From positions 1-64,000 of the forward strand of contig NZ_KI912151.1 of NCBI RefSeq assembly GCF_000517105.1: a stretch of DNA of 64,000 nt, in the 5' to 3' direction. This DNA comes from Fischerella sp. PCC 9605 (GTDB lineage Bacteria > Cyanobacteriota > Cyanobacteriia > Cyanobacteriales > Nostocaceae). Position numbers and translations under genes: made by a program. The notes beneath the pieces were generated by a model. The model ran no database searches, was not told where the DNA came from, and saw only the letters and a program-made list of their open reading frames with translations. This document shows positions 47,761 to 56,077 of the stretch, one piece after another (position 1 is the first letter of the stretch; the number at the start of each line of letters is the position of its first letter).

Positions 47761-49227
47761 ATGTCACTCGAAATGGGAAATAATCTTGAGCAAGAAATAG
47801 AAAAAGTCAAAAATACTGAGACTATTTTAGTAATTGATGATAGTCCAACTAATTTAGAAGTACTATATTCTGCTTTAAGTAGTGCAGGCTATGAAGTATT
47901 AGTTGAGATGGATGGCATGAGTGGCATTGAACAGATTAAAAATAATCCACCTGATTTGATACTATTAGATATTATGATGCCAAAATTAGATGGGTTTGAA
48001 ACATGCCGCTTATTACAAGCAGACCTATCTACAAAAGATATTCCGATTATTTTTATAACCGCTCTTGCAGATATAGAAGAAAAAGTAAAAGGTTTAAGTC
48101 TAGGAGCAGTTGATTATATTACTAAACCATTTCAACAAGATGAAGTTTTAGCTAGAGTTCACTTGCACCTAAAACTTAGACGATTAAATATAGAGTTAGA
48201 TCAGCAAAAACAACTCCTAGAAAAACGAGTTGAAGAAAGAACTGTGGAACTTTATCAAGCTTTGGAACAACTTAAGAAAACTCAATTACAACTAGTACAA
48301 TCTGAAAAAATTTCTTCATTAGGACAGATAGTTGCAGGAATTGCCCATGAAGTTAATAATCCCATTGGCTTAATTTCTACTAATTTGTATTATGCTAAAC
48401 ATTACGTAGGAGAACTGATTAACTTGGTGAAACTTTACCAGAACAATTTTCCATATCCAGGTCAAGATATTGAAGATAGAATGGAAACAATGGATCTGGA
48501 GCATGTTCTCGAAGACTTGCCTAAACTAATTTCTTCAATGAAACTAGGGACTGATAACATACGCGGAATTATGCAGTCCCTGCGAAATTTTTCACGCGCT
48601 GACGGAGAACAAAAAAAGTCTATTGATATTCATGAAGGAATAGAAACAACTCTGTTAATTTTACAGTACCGCTTGAAAGCTAAGACTAAACGTCCCGCCA
48701 TCCAGATAGTAAGAGAATATGGTAATTTACCTAAAATAGAATGCTATCCTGGACAACTCAATCAAGTATTTATGAATTTGCTAGTCAATGCAATTGATTC
48801 TTTAGATGAGTCATTTGTCATTAAGAAGCAGTGCGTTGCGGAGGTTCCCGAGGGCTGGAGCCGGAGCTTGCATCCGGCTAAGGAAGCCCGTCCCGTTATA
48901 ACACCTGCCGTTCATTTATCATTAATAAAAGACAAAGAGCAAATGACTATTGACAAAGGATTATCTACAAATCCTCAGATTCGGATTTGTACTAACGTAG
49001 ACAAAGAACAAGTAACAATCAGAATTTCTAATAATGGCATGGGAATACCAGATTTATTTCCAAGTCAAATATTTCCGCCTTTCTTCTCGACAAAACCTAA
49101 GACTAAAGGGAATGAACTAGGACTGGCAATTAGCTACCAAATTATTACTGAGAACCACGGCGGAAAATTACAATGTATTTCATTACCAGATAAAGGAACA
49201 GAATTTATAATTCAGATTCCGTTGTAA
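47761..49227 (+). CDS. Response regulator-histidine kinase
   Basis: A 488-residue protein: N-terminal receiver (ILVIDDSPTNLEVLYSAL; Asp near 70 in LLDIMMPKLDG; Lys in DYITKPFQ), a coiled coil (150-185), HisKA with the H-box GIAHEVNNPIGLIST (near 197), and a HATPase domain (FMNLLVNAIDSLD N-box; ISNNGMGIPD G1; KGNELGLAIS G2). Between N-box and G1 the protein is stretched by about 45 residues; 48828-48900 here is a GC-rich palindromic repeat that is read through in frame (WSRSLHPAKEARP). The protein may still be active if the extra loop is tolerated. Likely partner of the upstream hybrid kinase. Confidence 0.85.
   Translation: MSLEMGNNLEQEIEKVKNTETILVIDDSPTNLEVLYSALSSAGYEVLVEMDGMSGIEQIKNNPPDLILLDIMMPKLDGFETCRLLQADLSTKDIPIIFITALADIEEKVKGLSLGAVDYITKPFQQDEVLARVHLHLKLRRLNIELDQQKQLLEKRVEERTVELYQALEQLKKTQLQLVQSEKISSLGQIVAGIAHEVNNPIGLISTNLYYAKHYVGELINLVKLYQNNFPYPGQDIEDRMETMDLEHVLEDLPKLISSMKLGTDNIRGIMQSLRNFSRADGEQKKSIDIHEGIETTLLILQYRLKAKTKRPAIQIVREYGNLPKIECYPGQLNQVFMNLLVNAIDSLDESFVIKKQCVAEVPEGWSRSLHPAKEARPVITPAVHLSLIKDKEQMTIDKGLSTNPQIRICTNVDKEQVTIRISNNGMGIPDLFPSQIFPPFFSTKPKTKGNELGLAISYQIITENHGGKLQCISLPDKGTEFIIQIPL
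48828..48900. repeat. Dispersed palindromic repeat inserted in the kinase HATPase domain
   Basis: GC-rich gcagtgcgttgcggaggttc, then agccggagcttgcatccggct. Such elements also appear at 52640-52740 (gcagtgcggtcttggggg). Its length is a multiple that keeps the reading frame open through the kinase gene. Confidence 0.6.
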
Positions 49228-49241
49228 AAATCTTAAATTTG

Positions 49242-49272
49242 TAGGGTGCGTTAGCGATAGTGTAACGCACCA
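49242..49272. repeat. Inverted repeat gtagggtgcgtta...taacgcacc
   Basis: Stem ggtgcgtta/taacgcacc just after the response-regulator kinase gene; a second copy with different loop lies at 58103-58134 after dps. It could act as a terminator or be a dispersed repeat. Confidence 0.6.
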
Positions 49273-49548
49273 TATACAGCAGGGAACAGGGAACTCTTAA
49301 CGGGGAACAGCCTTGAAAGCCTCTTGGTATATAGCTTTGTTCTTAAAATTTGTACCTCATTCACTTGCAATCTGCTGTAAGAATAGCACTTACTTAAGGT
49401 TTTTATGGAGCTAACTGGGGATTGCTAGCGTGTCGAGGTTTGGTCATGGGAGGATATGATTTGAGTCGGCTCCAAGTCTCATAATCTTTGTTTAGTACAG
49501 ACTTGCAGACTTTTTTAGCCTATTCTCTCGCATGTAGCGATCGCTTAA

Positions 49549-49579
49549 GTAAGTGCCATTCCCTATTAGGGATTGAAAC
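49549..49579 (+). repeat. Solitary CRISPR-like repeat
   Basis: The sequence ends in ccctattagggattgaaac, matching the 3' half of common cyanobacterial CRISPR repeats (the dyad ccctattaggg plus the attgaaac tail). Only a single copy is present; there is no second repeat at spacer distance and no cas gene in the window, so it is not an array. The rest of 49273-49736 has no supported gene. Confidence 0.5.
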
Positions 49580-49736
49580 CTTACTAACAAACCCAAATCT
49601 TAACAGAAATACTCTTTTATTCTTAGGTCTTAGTGGTTCAAAAATTATCTTTTTCACCACAAAGACACAAATGTGTAAGCAGCCTCTAACAATTTTTGAG
49701 TAGCTACAAACTATTCTGATAATTATTATTAATTCA

Positions 49737-50840
49737 TCAAAATGCTGAGTAAGTATTTCTTAGTGCTTGTTCTATCGAACCAACCCTATTGAAATCCCGG
49801 ATGAGTTGATGAGCTTTTGTTTCCCGCTTGTTGAGCATAACTTTCAGCGGTGCGAGCAAATTCACATCTGGATCTTCCCCAAGAGCAACTTCAGCAGCTT
49901 GCAAAACTTGTGAGGCGATCGCAAAAATATCTTGGTTGTCAAACCCTTGTTGTGCGGAAAGTTGGTGCTTGGCTGTGTCTGGTACTGTTGCTCTACCAGG
50001 TAGTGATTCATCTAAAACCAGACCCTTTAATAAAGCCAGCAATGCAGCATAAATAGAAAAATCATCACAACTATCGAATGCTTTAAATTCAATCCGACCC
50101 ACTTCCGCGGGAATGCGTGCTATTTTTGTCAATGAAGGCGCAGCCTGAATTAGTTGTTCTGATTTTTCTACAAATACCATCGCTGCTGGTCTTTGACCTG
50201 TTCTAATAAATGTCCTCACTGATAGTCCTTCCCACAAACCGCCTTGGTAAAAAGGAGAACTATAACTAAAAGGAACGATATAGGAACTGTAATAAGTCAG
50301 CTTTTTGCCAATCTCAATTACACGTTCATAAGGTAAACCTGCTACAGAAATATTCAAATCTGGGCCATAGGTCAACATGGGAATATTGGCAGTTTGTTTT
50401 TCCGGAGAAGTCCGCCTCCTTTTAATTTCATAATCATTTAATGGAGGTTCAGGCTTAAAAACTGCATGGTAAGGATTACAACTTATCAAAGCCGGAGAAA
50501 AGCCAAATTTGGCAGCGATTTCTTGCAGCAAGTAAAAACTTTCTGTAAGTTCAGTAATAGTACTTTGAATATCAGAGTTGATTGTGGTTCTGATTTCTAT
50601 ACCTTTAGGAACGCATTCGATCACTTTTTCTGAATCCGCAAATCTTTCAAATCCCTCTATATACCACCTTTTCTTTTTAATACCAGCGTCGCCAATGCGT
50701 AATTGAGGATAGTCATTGGGATAGGTCGGTAGCTGTTCAATAATTTGATTAAAATCAGCAAATTTGATGCTGGAAAAATCTGCGAACTTTCCTTCAGGAG
50801 TCAGAAAAGCAACTTCATGCTCGATGCCAAAATAAAACAT
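49737..50840 (-). CDS. Glutamate-cysteine-ligase-like carboxylate-amine ligase
   Basis: A 367-residue member of the glutamine-synthetase-fold glutamate-cysteine ligase (GCS2/YbdK-like) superfamily. FYFGIEHEVAFLTPEG at the N-terminus carries the Glu-x-Glu metal-binding motif; IEIRTTINSDIQ, PYHAVFKPEPP, PDLNISVAGLP and AEVGRIEFKAFDSCDDF (metal and nucleotide ligands) follow. It should form an amide between a carboxylate (probably glutamate) and an amine using ATP; the true substrate is unknown. It is shorter than canonical GshA in cyanobacteria and lies 37 bp behind a methyltransferase gene on the same strand, so they probably form a small biosynthetic operon. Confidence 0.65.
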   Translation of the reverse strand: MFYFGIEHEVAFLTPEGKFADFSSIKFADFNQIIEQLPTYPNDYPQLRIGDAGIKKKRWYIEGFERFADSEKVIECVPKGIEIRTTINSDIQSTITELTESFYLLQEIAAKFGFSPALISCNPYHAVFKPEPPLNDYEIKRRRTSPEKQTANIPMLTYGPDLNISVAGLPYERVIEIGKKLTYYSSYIVPFSYSSPFYQGGLWEGLSVRTFIRTGQRPAAMVFVEKSEQLIQAAPSLTKIARIPAEVGRIEFKAFDSCDDFSIYAALLALLKGLVLDESLPGRATVPDTAKHQLSAQQGFDNQDIFAIASQVLQAAEVALGEDPDVNLLAPLKVMLNKRETKAHQLIRDFNRVGSIEQALRNTYSAF

Positions 50841-50877
50841 TATTTAGACCTTTATCGAATTATTTATTAATTAAAAA

Positions 50878-51696
50878 TCAACCTAATTTAACTAATGCTA
50901 AGCGATAGGTATTTCGCAAGGGAGGAATGTATGAGAACAACAAGCGATTTAACAAGGAAAAACGTTTTAAATATTTAGCTGGTAAATCTCTAAACGTACA
51001 AATCTCCATGATTTGATAACGGGAGTCCCAATCTTTCAATTTGCGAATATCTGAGATACTCCAATCAAAGTTTGCCGAAGTATGTTTGAGTACATCATGT
51101 CGTTTTTGATTCTTGACTAACAGCGGTGATATCGAATCAAAAGCAAACAAAGAACCGGGAAACTCTCGCAAAAGATTAGCAAACAACTGTTTAACTTGAT
51201 GTTCGTTAAGAAACATCAGCACGCCTTCCGCTACAAACATGCAGGACTGTGTGCCAGCAGCTTTAACGCACTCAAACCAATCTGTATCCAGACAAGAAGC
51301 TGTGATAAATTGACGTCGTTCTGTTTCAGCAAAAAACTGCTTTCGCAATGCCATCACATCTGGTAAATCTAAATCAAACCAACGTACTTTACCGTTATCT
51401 ACTCGTTCAAAGCGCGTGTTTAGTCCTGTACCAATATCGACAACCGAACCTTGGGGGTGTTTTTGAAGGTAAGCGCGTACCCAATTGTCGATGAGCATTC
51501 CTCGCAAACAAGCGCCTATTTGAGAGTTATTTGCAGTAGCGAACTTATCAAAATCGTAATCAATCGCTTCTAGAATCTCAGCCGATTTCGGGTCTACTAT
51601 GATGGGGTCGGCTTGCTTGATTTCAGCAGCCCTAGCCCAGAGGGGAATTAATAGTGTTTCTTGAACCACACCAAGGTTAACTTTAGTTTTAGTCAT
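50878..51696 (-). CDS. Class I SAM-dependent O-methyltransferase, TcmP/LCMT type
   Basis: A 272-residue methyltransferase: LLIPLWARAAEIKQADPII and DPKSAEILEAIDYDFDKF at the start are typical of the TcmP/PPM1 (leucine carboxyl methyltransferase) family. VVDIGTGLNTRFERVD is motif I (SAM binding), RWFDLDLPDVMALRKQFF motif II, and FVAEGVLMFLNEHQVKQLF the catalytic-site segment. Family members methylate carboxylates or hydroxyls in natural products. It lies first in a two-gene unit with the ligase-like gene, which suggests a jointly made small metabolite. The ATG has weak spacing to a ggat-type site. Confidence 0.8.
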   Translation of the reverse strand: MTKTKVNLGVVQETLLIPLWARAAEIKQADPIIVDPKSAEILEAIDYDFDKFATANNSQIGACLRGMLIDNWVRAYLQKHPQGSVVDIGTGLNTRFERVDNGKVRWFDLDLPDVMALRKQFFAETERRQFITASCLDTDWFECVKAAGTQSCMFVAEGVLMFLNEHQVKQLFANLLREFPGSLFAFDSISPLLVKNQKRHDVLKHTSANFDWSISDIRKLKDWDSRYQIMEICTFRDLPAKYLKRFSLLNRLLFSYIPPLRNTYRLALVKLG

Positions 51697-51914
51697 GATA
51701 TCCTTTGCTTGGAACTTTAATTAAAAAAATTCTCAGTAATTTTAGCATAAGAAAAATAAAGAAGAAGCTAGGAGGCAGAATAAGTGAGATTTTTCATGTG
51801 TCGTGGGATGGGTAGCCACTCATCAGCTACTTAAAATGTTTGCTAACAAAGGCAACATTACAAGAATTCAACACAGGCTAGTATGGACTTGGGAAAAGCT
51901 AGAGGCGTGAGTTT

Positions 51915-52607
51915 ATGACAAGTGCTGTTCAATCTCCCTACAGCAGTGAACAAGTTGCCGCTTGGCTGCGGGGATTACTGACTATTGCTTGGGCAGATGG
52001 TGATTTTGATGACCAAGAAAAAGATTTAATTGCTAGTATCACTAAGGATGAACTGGCTCTAGGAACAAGCTTGGAATCATTAGATGTGATTGAACCAGAG
52101 GAATTAGCAGCTGTCTTAGGCAAAGGCACACCAGCAGCGGAAAATTTCTTACGTACTGCTGTTATGGTGGCGATCGCCGACGGTACTTATTCCAAAAGCG
52201 AAGACTACCTATTGCATCAGTTGTGCAAAGCTTTGGGAGAGCCAGACAATTTACTAGAAGCTCTGCGCCATACCCTAGAATACCATCCGCCAGAGCAGGT
52301 ACAACAACAGGTACAGACTCCATTAGTTATCGCACCCACAAAGCCTCAACTTGACGCACTACACCCAGTGCGCGAATGGCTGGATGGACTAGACATCGAA
52401 GATCCCAGAGTTGCCCGCTTTTTGTGCAAAATGATTCCCTCCCAATGTCCATTTGAACGGGATGTCAAGCTGTTTGGGCAAAAGATTGTTCACATCCCAC
52501 CTTTATGTAAACTCAACCCGCTTTATGAACAACTCGTAGGTTTGCGCTTCCGCGCCCTCTCCTATCTGGCAGATGAATGTGGTGAGGATGTTTCAGAATA
52601 TATTTAG
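51915..52607 (+). CDS. TerB-like domain fused to Mo-dependent nitrogenase C-terminal domain
   Basis: A 230-residue protein. Residues about 10-120 are TerB-like (tellurite-resistance/DUF533 helical fold): LLTIAWADGDFDDQEKDLI and TAVMVAIADGTYSKSEDYLL are the two paired acidic helices, which may bind metal. Residues 148-230 match Mo-nitro_C: HPVREWLDGLDIEDPRVARF, CKMIPSQCPFERDV, HIPPLCKLNPLYEQL, RALSYLADECGEDV. The Cys residues (CKMIPSQC, PPLC) could hold iron or zinc. Despite the family name it is not a nitrogenase subunit, and no nif gene is near. The function is unknown. Confidence 0.8.
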   Translation: MTSAVQSPYSSEQVAAWLRGLLTIAWADGDFDDQEKDLIASITKDELALGTSLESLDVIEPEELAAVLGKGTPAAENFLRTAVMVAIADGTYSKSEDYLLHQLCKALGEPDNLLEALRHTLEYHPPEQVQQQVQTPLVIAPTKPQLDALHPVREWLDGLDIEDPRVARFLCKMIPSQCPFERDVKLFGQKIVHIPPLCKLNPLYEQLVGLRFRALSYLADECGEDVSEYI

Positions 52608-52619
52608 TTAGTGGTTAGT

Positions 52620-52758
52620 GGTGAGCTAGCGCGGTCTTGGGGAGGCAGTGCGGTCTTGGGGGTTCCCCCCATGAGCACCTGCCGTGGTTCCCCCCATGAG
52701 CGACTAGCGTAGACGCCCATCAGGGCGGCTTCTCGTAGAGTACCCGAAGGGTTAATGG
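52620..52758. repeat. GC-rich composite repeat between TerB and obg genes
   Basis: Contains gcggtcttgggg units, two gttccccccatgagc motifs, and tagcgtagacgcccatcagggcggcttctcg with internal dyads. The following stretch to 52860 is AT-rich taacta/actaacta heptamers. No gene. Confidence 0.65.
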
Positions 52759-52861
52759 TTAGTAGGGAATGGAGTAATAAGGAATGGGAAATAAAAATAA
52801 CAATTACCAATTACCAACAACTAAACTACTAACTACTAACTACTAACTACTAACTAAGTCT

Positions 52862-53893
52862 ATGCAATTTATCGATCAAGCAGAAATTGAAGTAGAAGCA
52901 GGTAAGGGAGGCGATGGTATTGTCGCTTTCCGGCGGGAGAAGTATGTGCCAGCAGGTGGCCCCTCTGGTGGAAATGGGGGAAAAGGCGGTTCTGTGTTAT
53001 TACGTGCGGTGGAAAACCTGCAAACTCTGCTCGATTTCAGATACAACCATCGATTTAAGGCAGAAAACGGTGGGCGTGGCGGGCCGAATAACCGCACTGG
53101 GGCAAATGGAAAGGATTTGATTATTGAGGTTCCCTGCGGCACAGTTGTCTATGATGCTCAAACAGGGGAATTAATAGGGGATTTGGTAGAACCTGAGCAA
53201 ACTTTAACGATCGCCAAAGGTGGCAAAGGTGGATTGGGCAACCAGCATTTTTTGAGTAACCGCAACCGCGCCCCCGAATATGCCTTGCCAGGACTACCAG
53301 GAGAAATTAAACAGCTGCGTCTGGAGTTAAAACTCTTGGCAGAAGTGGGGATTATTGGGCTGCCAAATGCTGGAAAATCAACATTGATTTCGGCTTTATC
53401 GGCAGCACGTCCGAAAATTGCTGACTATCCCTTTACAACTCTCGTGCCAAATTTGGGTGTGGTACGCAAACCGAGTGGTGATGGCACAGTTTTTGCTGAT
53501 ATTCCTGGACTAATAGAAGGTGCTTCCCAAGGGGCAGGCTTGGGGCATGATTTCTTGCGCCACATTGAACGCACGCGAGTCCTACTGCATTTGATTGATG
53601 CCACTAGTGATGATGTGATCGCAGATTACAATACAATTCAACAAGAATTGCAGGCTTACGGGCGGGGATTGTCAGAACGTCCCCAAGTTTTAGCGCTAAA
53701 CAAGATTGATGCAGTCGATAGGGAAAGCGTAGATTTAGAAGCACTAGCAACAACACTCAATCATCTTTCTCATGCTCAGGTATTCTTAATTTCAGCTGTT
53801 ACGGGTACTGGTTTAGAGTTAATGTTGCAAGAACTTTGGTCAATACTCGATCAACTTGATGCTAAAGATGAACAGTTGGTCAATAGTCAATAG
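52862..53893 (+). CDS. obg: GTPase Obg/CgtA
   Basis: A 343-residue Obg GTPase involved in 50S ribosome maturation and stress signalling. The Obg domain (1-158) is Gly-rich: [50 protein letters not shown]. The G domain holds GLPNAGKST (G1), [10 protein letters not shown] (G2), [16 protein letters not shown] (G3), NKID (G4) and ISAVTG (G5). The length (about 340) is right for the shorter cyanobacterial form without a long OCT domain. The ATG is preceded by an actaacta repeat rather than a clear ribosome-binding site, as in coaBC here. Confidence 0.96.
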   Translation: MQFIDQAEIEVEAGKGGDGIVAFRREKYVPAGGPSGGNGGKGGSVLLRAVENLQTLLDFRYNHRFKAENGGRGGPNNRTGANGKDLIIEVPCGTVVYDAQTGELIGDLVEPEQTLTIAKGGKGGLGNQHFLSNRNRAPEYALPGLPGEIKQLRLELKLLAEVGIIGLPNAGKSTLISALSAARPKIADYPFTTLVPNLGVVRKPSGDGTVFADIPGLIEGASQGAGLGHDFLRHIERTRVLLHLIDATSDDVIADYNTIQQELQAYGRGLSERPQVLALNKIDAVDRESVDLEALATTLNHLSHAQVFLISAVTGTGLELMLQELWSILDQLDAKDEQLVNSQ

Positions 53894-53955
53894 TCAACAG
53901 TCAACAGTCAAAAGTCTTTTCACTATTGACCATTGACTGTTGACTAATGACCATG
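53880..53955. repeat. STRR repeats (agtcaac / gttgact) forming a hairpin
   Basis: Heptamers tcaatag, tcaacag run into tcttttcac, then the complementary ttgaccattgactgttgact. The whole can fold as a stem over the obg 3' end. Confidence 0.75.
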
Positions 53956-53966
53956 TTGATTTGCTG

Positions 53967-54371
53967 TTAAAGTTTGCAGCCACCCTCAGCACAGTATGCT
54001 GAGTGATATGTACTAGAACGCTTGCCAAACAAGCTGTAGCGATGATCGCGGATTTGTTCATAAACTCTATCACCTACCCATTTCACTCCAGGCAAGGCAC
54101 GATAAGCATCTACGAAAACATTACCCAATGGTAATAATCGCCCAATTTCTTCGGCGGCTGCACTGCCTTGCCAGCGTCGATCTGGCGCGTTGGCATCAAT
54201 CAAAATCATACCCAACTGGCAATCTTGCGGTGTGATTCCCCATTTTTGTAGTGTTTGCTCATCTTGCATCGGAATGTAGCGAAACAAGTTTCCTTGGTCT
54301 AGGGTTTCTAGCAATTGCACTAGGGTAACGCAAAGATTACAGTTTCCGTCGTAGATGACGTAGTAATTCAT
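53967..54371 (-). CDS. DCC-family thiol-disulfide oxidoreductase (DUF393)
   Basis: A 134-residue protein with the DUF393 signature YDGNCNLC at residues 8-15 (Asp-x-x-Cys-x-x-Cys), then RYIPMQDEQ, DANAPDRRWQGSAAAEEIGRLL, and a C-terminal CAEGGCKL. DCC proteins are thioredoxin-like and thought to handle disulfides, with no confirmed substrate. Catalytic cysteines intact. It is monocistronic and convergent with obg. Confidence 0.85.
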   Translation of the reverse strand: MNYYVIYDGNCNLCVTLVQLLETLDQGNLFRYIPMQDEQTLQKWGITPQDCQLGMILIDANAPDRRWQGSAAAEEIGRLLPLGNVFVDAYRALPGVKWVGDRVYEQIRDHRYSLFGKRSSTYHSAYCAEGGCKL

Positions 54372-54419
54372 GGCAATAGCGGTTGTCTATGCAAAAATTA
54401 GTGTATATTACTATTTGTA

Positions 54420-54436
54420 AACCTAATTATTAGGTT
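54420..54436. promoter_or_regulatory. Near-perfect palindrome aacctaat-t-attaggtt
   Basis: Eight-base arms around one base, about 150 bp before the AraC-type gene and 50 bp before the DCC gene. It is positioned where a regulator of either divergent gene could bind. Confidence 0.4.
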
Positions 54437-54583
54437 ACTAAACGTCAATAAAAATAAATATAAGGGTCTTTAGTTGTTGTTTGTTCGTTATGAGCAACCA
54501 CTGAGCGTGAAAAGTTAACCTTATCTTAAATACAGTATGGGCTAATATCTCAAACCCTATTGTTTGTTTCCGAGGCGATAACA

Positions 54584-55489
54584 ATGGCAGAAGAGAAGAT
54601 CTTAACTATTGATTTTGCTGAAGAAGACGCTTATGCAGAAATTCTGCCGCGATCGCCCCTAATGTCAAGTTACAAAGCCAAATGGGACGGTATCCGGCTA
54701 GATTATCATCAACAGCCCGGTCATAGTACTCCAGAACATAGTCCCAAGCAGCATGTTATTAGTATTAGCCTTGAGGAGCGCCCCGTCAAAGTAGAAAGAG
54801 TATTAAATGGACATCTCCACCATGAGTGCATTAACTATGGTGATATTACCGTGGTTCCGGCGAATAGTTATCATAAGTTGCATTGGGATCTGGAAGCAAA
54901 ATTTTTACTCGTGAGTTTAGATGCAGAACTGTTTACCCGTGTCGGTTACGACTCAATAGATTTGCAAAATTACGAAGTTCTGCCACAATTAGCTTCTGCC
55001 GATCCTCTAATTCAGCATATAGGGCTAGCGCTCAAATCAGAGCTAGAGTCTGATGGTATGGGTAGTCGTATTTATATCGAATCTTTGGCGACTACCCTTT
55101 GCATTCACTTGCTCAAGAACTATTCTACATCTTTGGCAAAAATTTCTACATATTCTGACGGTCTTTCTCGCATCCAGTTGCGAAAAGCGATTGAGTATAT
55201 TAACGAGAACCTCGAACAAGATTTGACACTTGCTGAAATCGCTGCGGCTGTGGGAATGAGTATGTATCATTTCTCGCGCCTTTTTAAACAGTCAACTGGT
55301 TTGTCACCTCACCAATACGTGATGAATTGCAGAATTGAAAAAGCAAAAAAATTATTAGTTCTAAGTGAGGAAACAATTAATCAAATTTGCCAGCAGGTAG
55401 GTTTTCAAAATCAGAGCCATTTTACAAGTGTTTTTCGCAGACTCATAGGTATAACGCCAAAAGTTTACAGAGAACAGGTCAAAATTTAG
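54584..55489 (+). CDS. AraC-family transcriptional regulator
   Basis: A 301-residue regulator. The N-terminal half (1-180) is cupin-like with HVISISLEERPVKVERVL, GDITVVPANSYHKL and FLLVSLDAELFTRV. The C-terminal 105 residues form the two HTH units: LTLAEIAAAVGMSMYHFSRLFKQSTG and INQICQQVGFQNQSHFTSVF, with the usual RRLIGITPKVYREQ end. The start is ATG 54584 (gaggcgataac before it). It may sense a small ligand; the target genes are unknown. A palindrome lies in the upstream divergent region. Confidence 0.9.
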   Translation: MAEEKILTIDFAEEDAYAEILPRSPLMSSYKAKWDGIRLDYHQQPGHSTPEHSPKQHVISISLEERPVKVERVLNGHLHHECINYGDITVVPANSYHKLHWDLEAKFLLVSLDAELFTRVGYDSIDLQNYEVLPQLASADPLIQHIGLALKSELESDGMGSRIYIESLATTLCIHLLKNYSTSLAKISTYSDGLSRIQLRKAIEYINENLEQDLTLAEIAAAVGMSMYHFSRLFKQSTGLSPHQYVMNCRIEKAKKLLVLSEETINQICQQVGFQNQSHFTSVFRRLIGITPKVYREQVKI

Positions 55490-55512
55490 CAAGAGAAAGG
55501 AGAGATAAGTAA

Positions 55513-55542
55513 GATGGGGTGATGGGGTGATGGGGTGATGGG
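55513..55542. repeat. Heptamer tandem repeat (ggtgatg)
   Basis: Four copies of ggtgatg in gatggggtgatggggtgatgg; followed by tctcccc/cccctctccc pyrimidine runs of the type also seen at rimM (34500-34560). Confidence 0.7.
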
Positions 55543-55655
55543 AAGAAGAGTCAAGTTTTATATTCTCCCCACCTCCGGTTCTCCCCCTCTCCCACTCTCA
55601 AGAACTCTCCCTTGTCTCACCCATAAAGACAATTTCTGAATACTGAATCGGTGTT

Positions 55656-55856
55656 CTAGTCGTCTGCTGCTCTAGTTTCAATTGGCGGACGTTTAATTTC
55701 TCCCTCACTGTAACCTAGTTCGTACATACTAGCAGCTTGAGAATCTTGTTCTGGTGGCACTTTGGGTTGTCCAGCCCAAGCATCAGATTTTCCTAAGTTA
55801 AACCAATCTTCATCAGTCATCCTAGAGCCGAATGTGTTCTGCGTTGTTTTGTTCAT
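55656..55856 (-). CDS. Small hypothetical protein (66 aa)
   Basis: A 66-residue acidic protein: MNKTTQNTFGSRMTDEDWFN, DAWAGQPKVPPEQDSQAA, YELGYSEGEIKRP. Start ATG at 55856 with gcgagg in front. The tandem aromatic pairs (DWFNLGKSDAWAG, YELGYSEGE) are reminiscent of ribosome-modulation-like short proteins, but I cannot assign it. The upstream in-frame extension has repeat-like sequence and was not used. Confidence 0.55.
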   Translation of the reverse strand: MNKTTQNTFGSRMTDEDWFNLGKSDAWAGQPKVPPEQDSQAASMYELGYSEGEIKRPPIETRAADD

Positions 55857-56077
55857 AAAAACCTCGCGGGAACGTCGAAAAACCGTGCATGGACGGCACG
55901 GTAGGAGACGGACGCGGGGATTTATTCCCCGTGACAATCAACCTAGTTGATACTTAATTATTTAATGTTACTCATCTAAAAGGGGCTGGTAAAGCAAGAA
56001 TGTGATATTTTTGGCAAGAAAAGGCAAGACAAAAGTATAGAAGTTAGCTAAACTCATCCTCAGTAAATGAGAAAGCG

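Noticed and set aside
49549-49579. Calling a CRISPR array
   Set aside because: Only one repeat copy; no second repeat at spacer distance and no cas genes.
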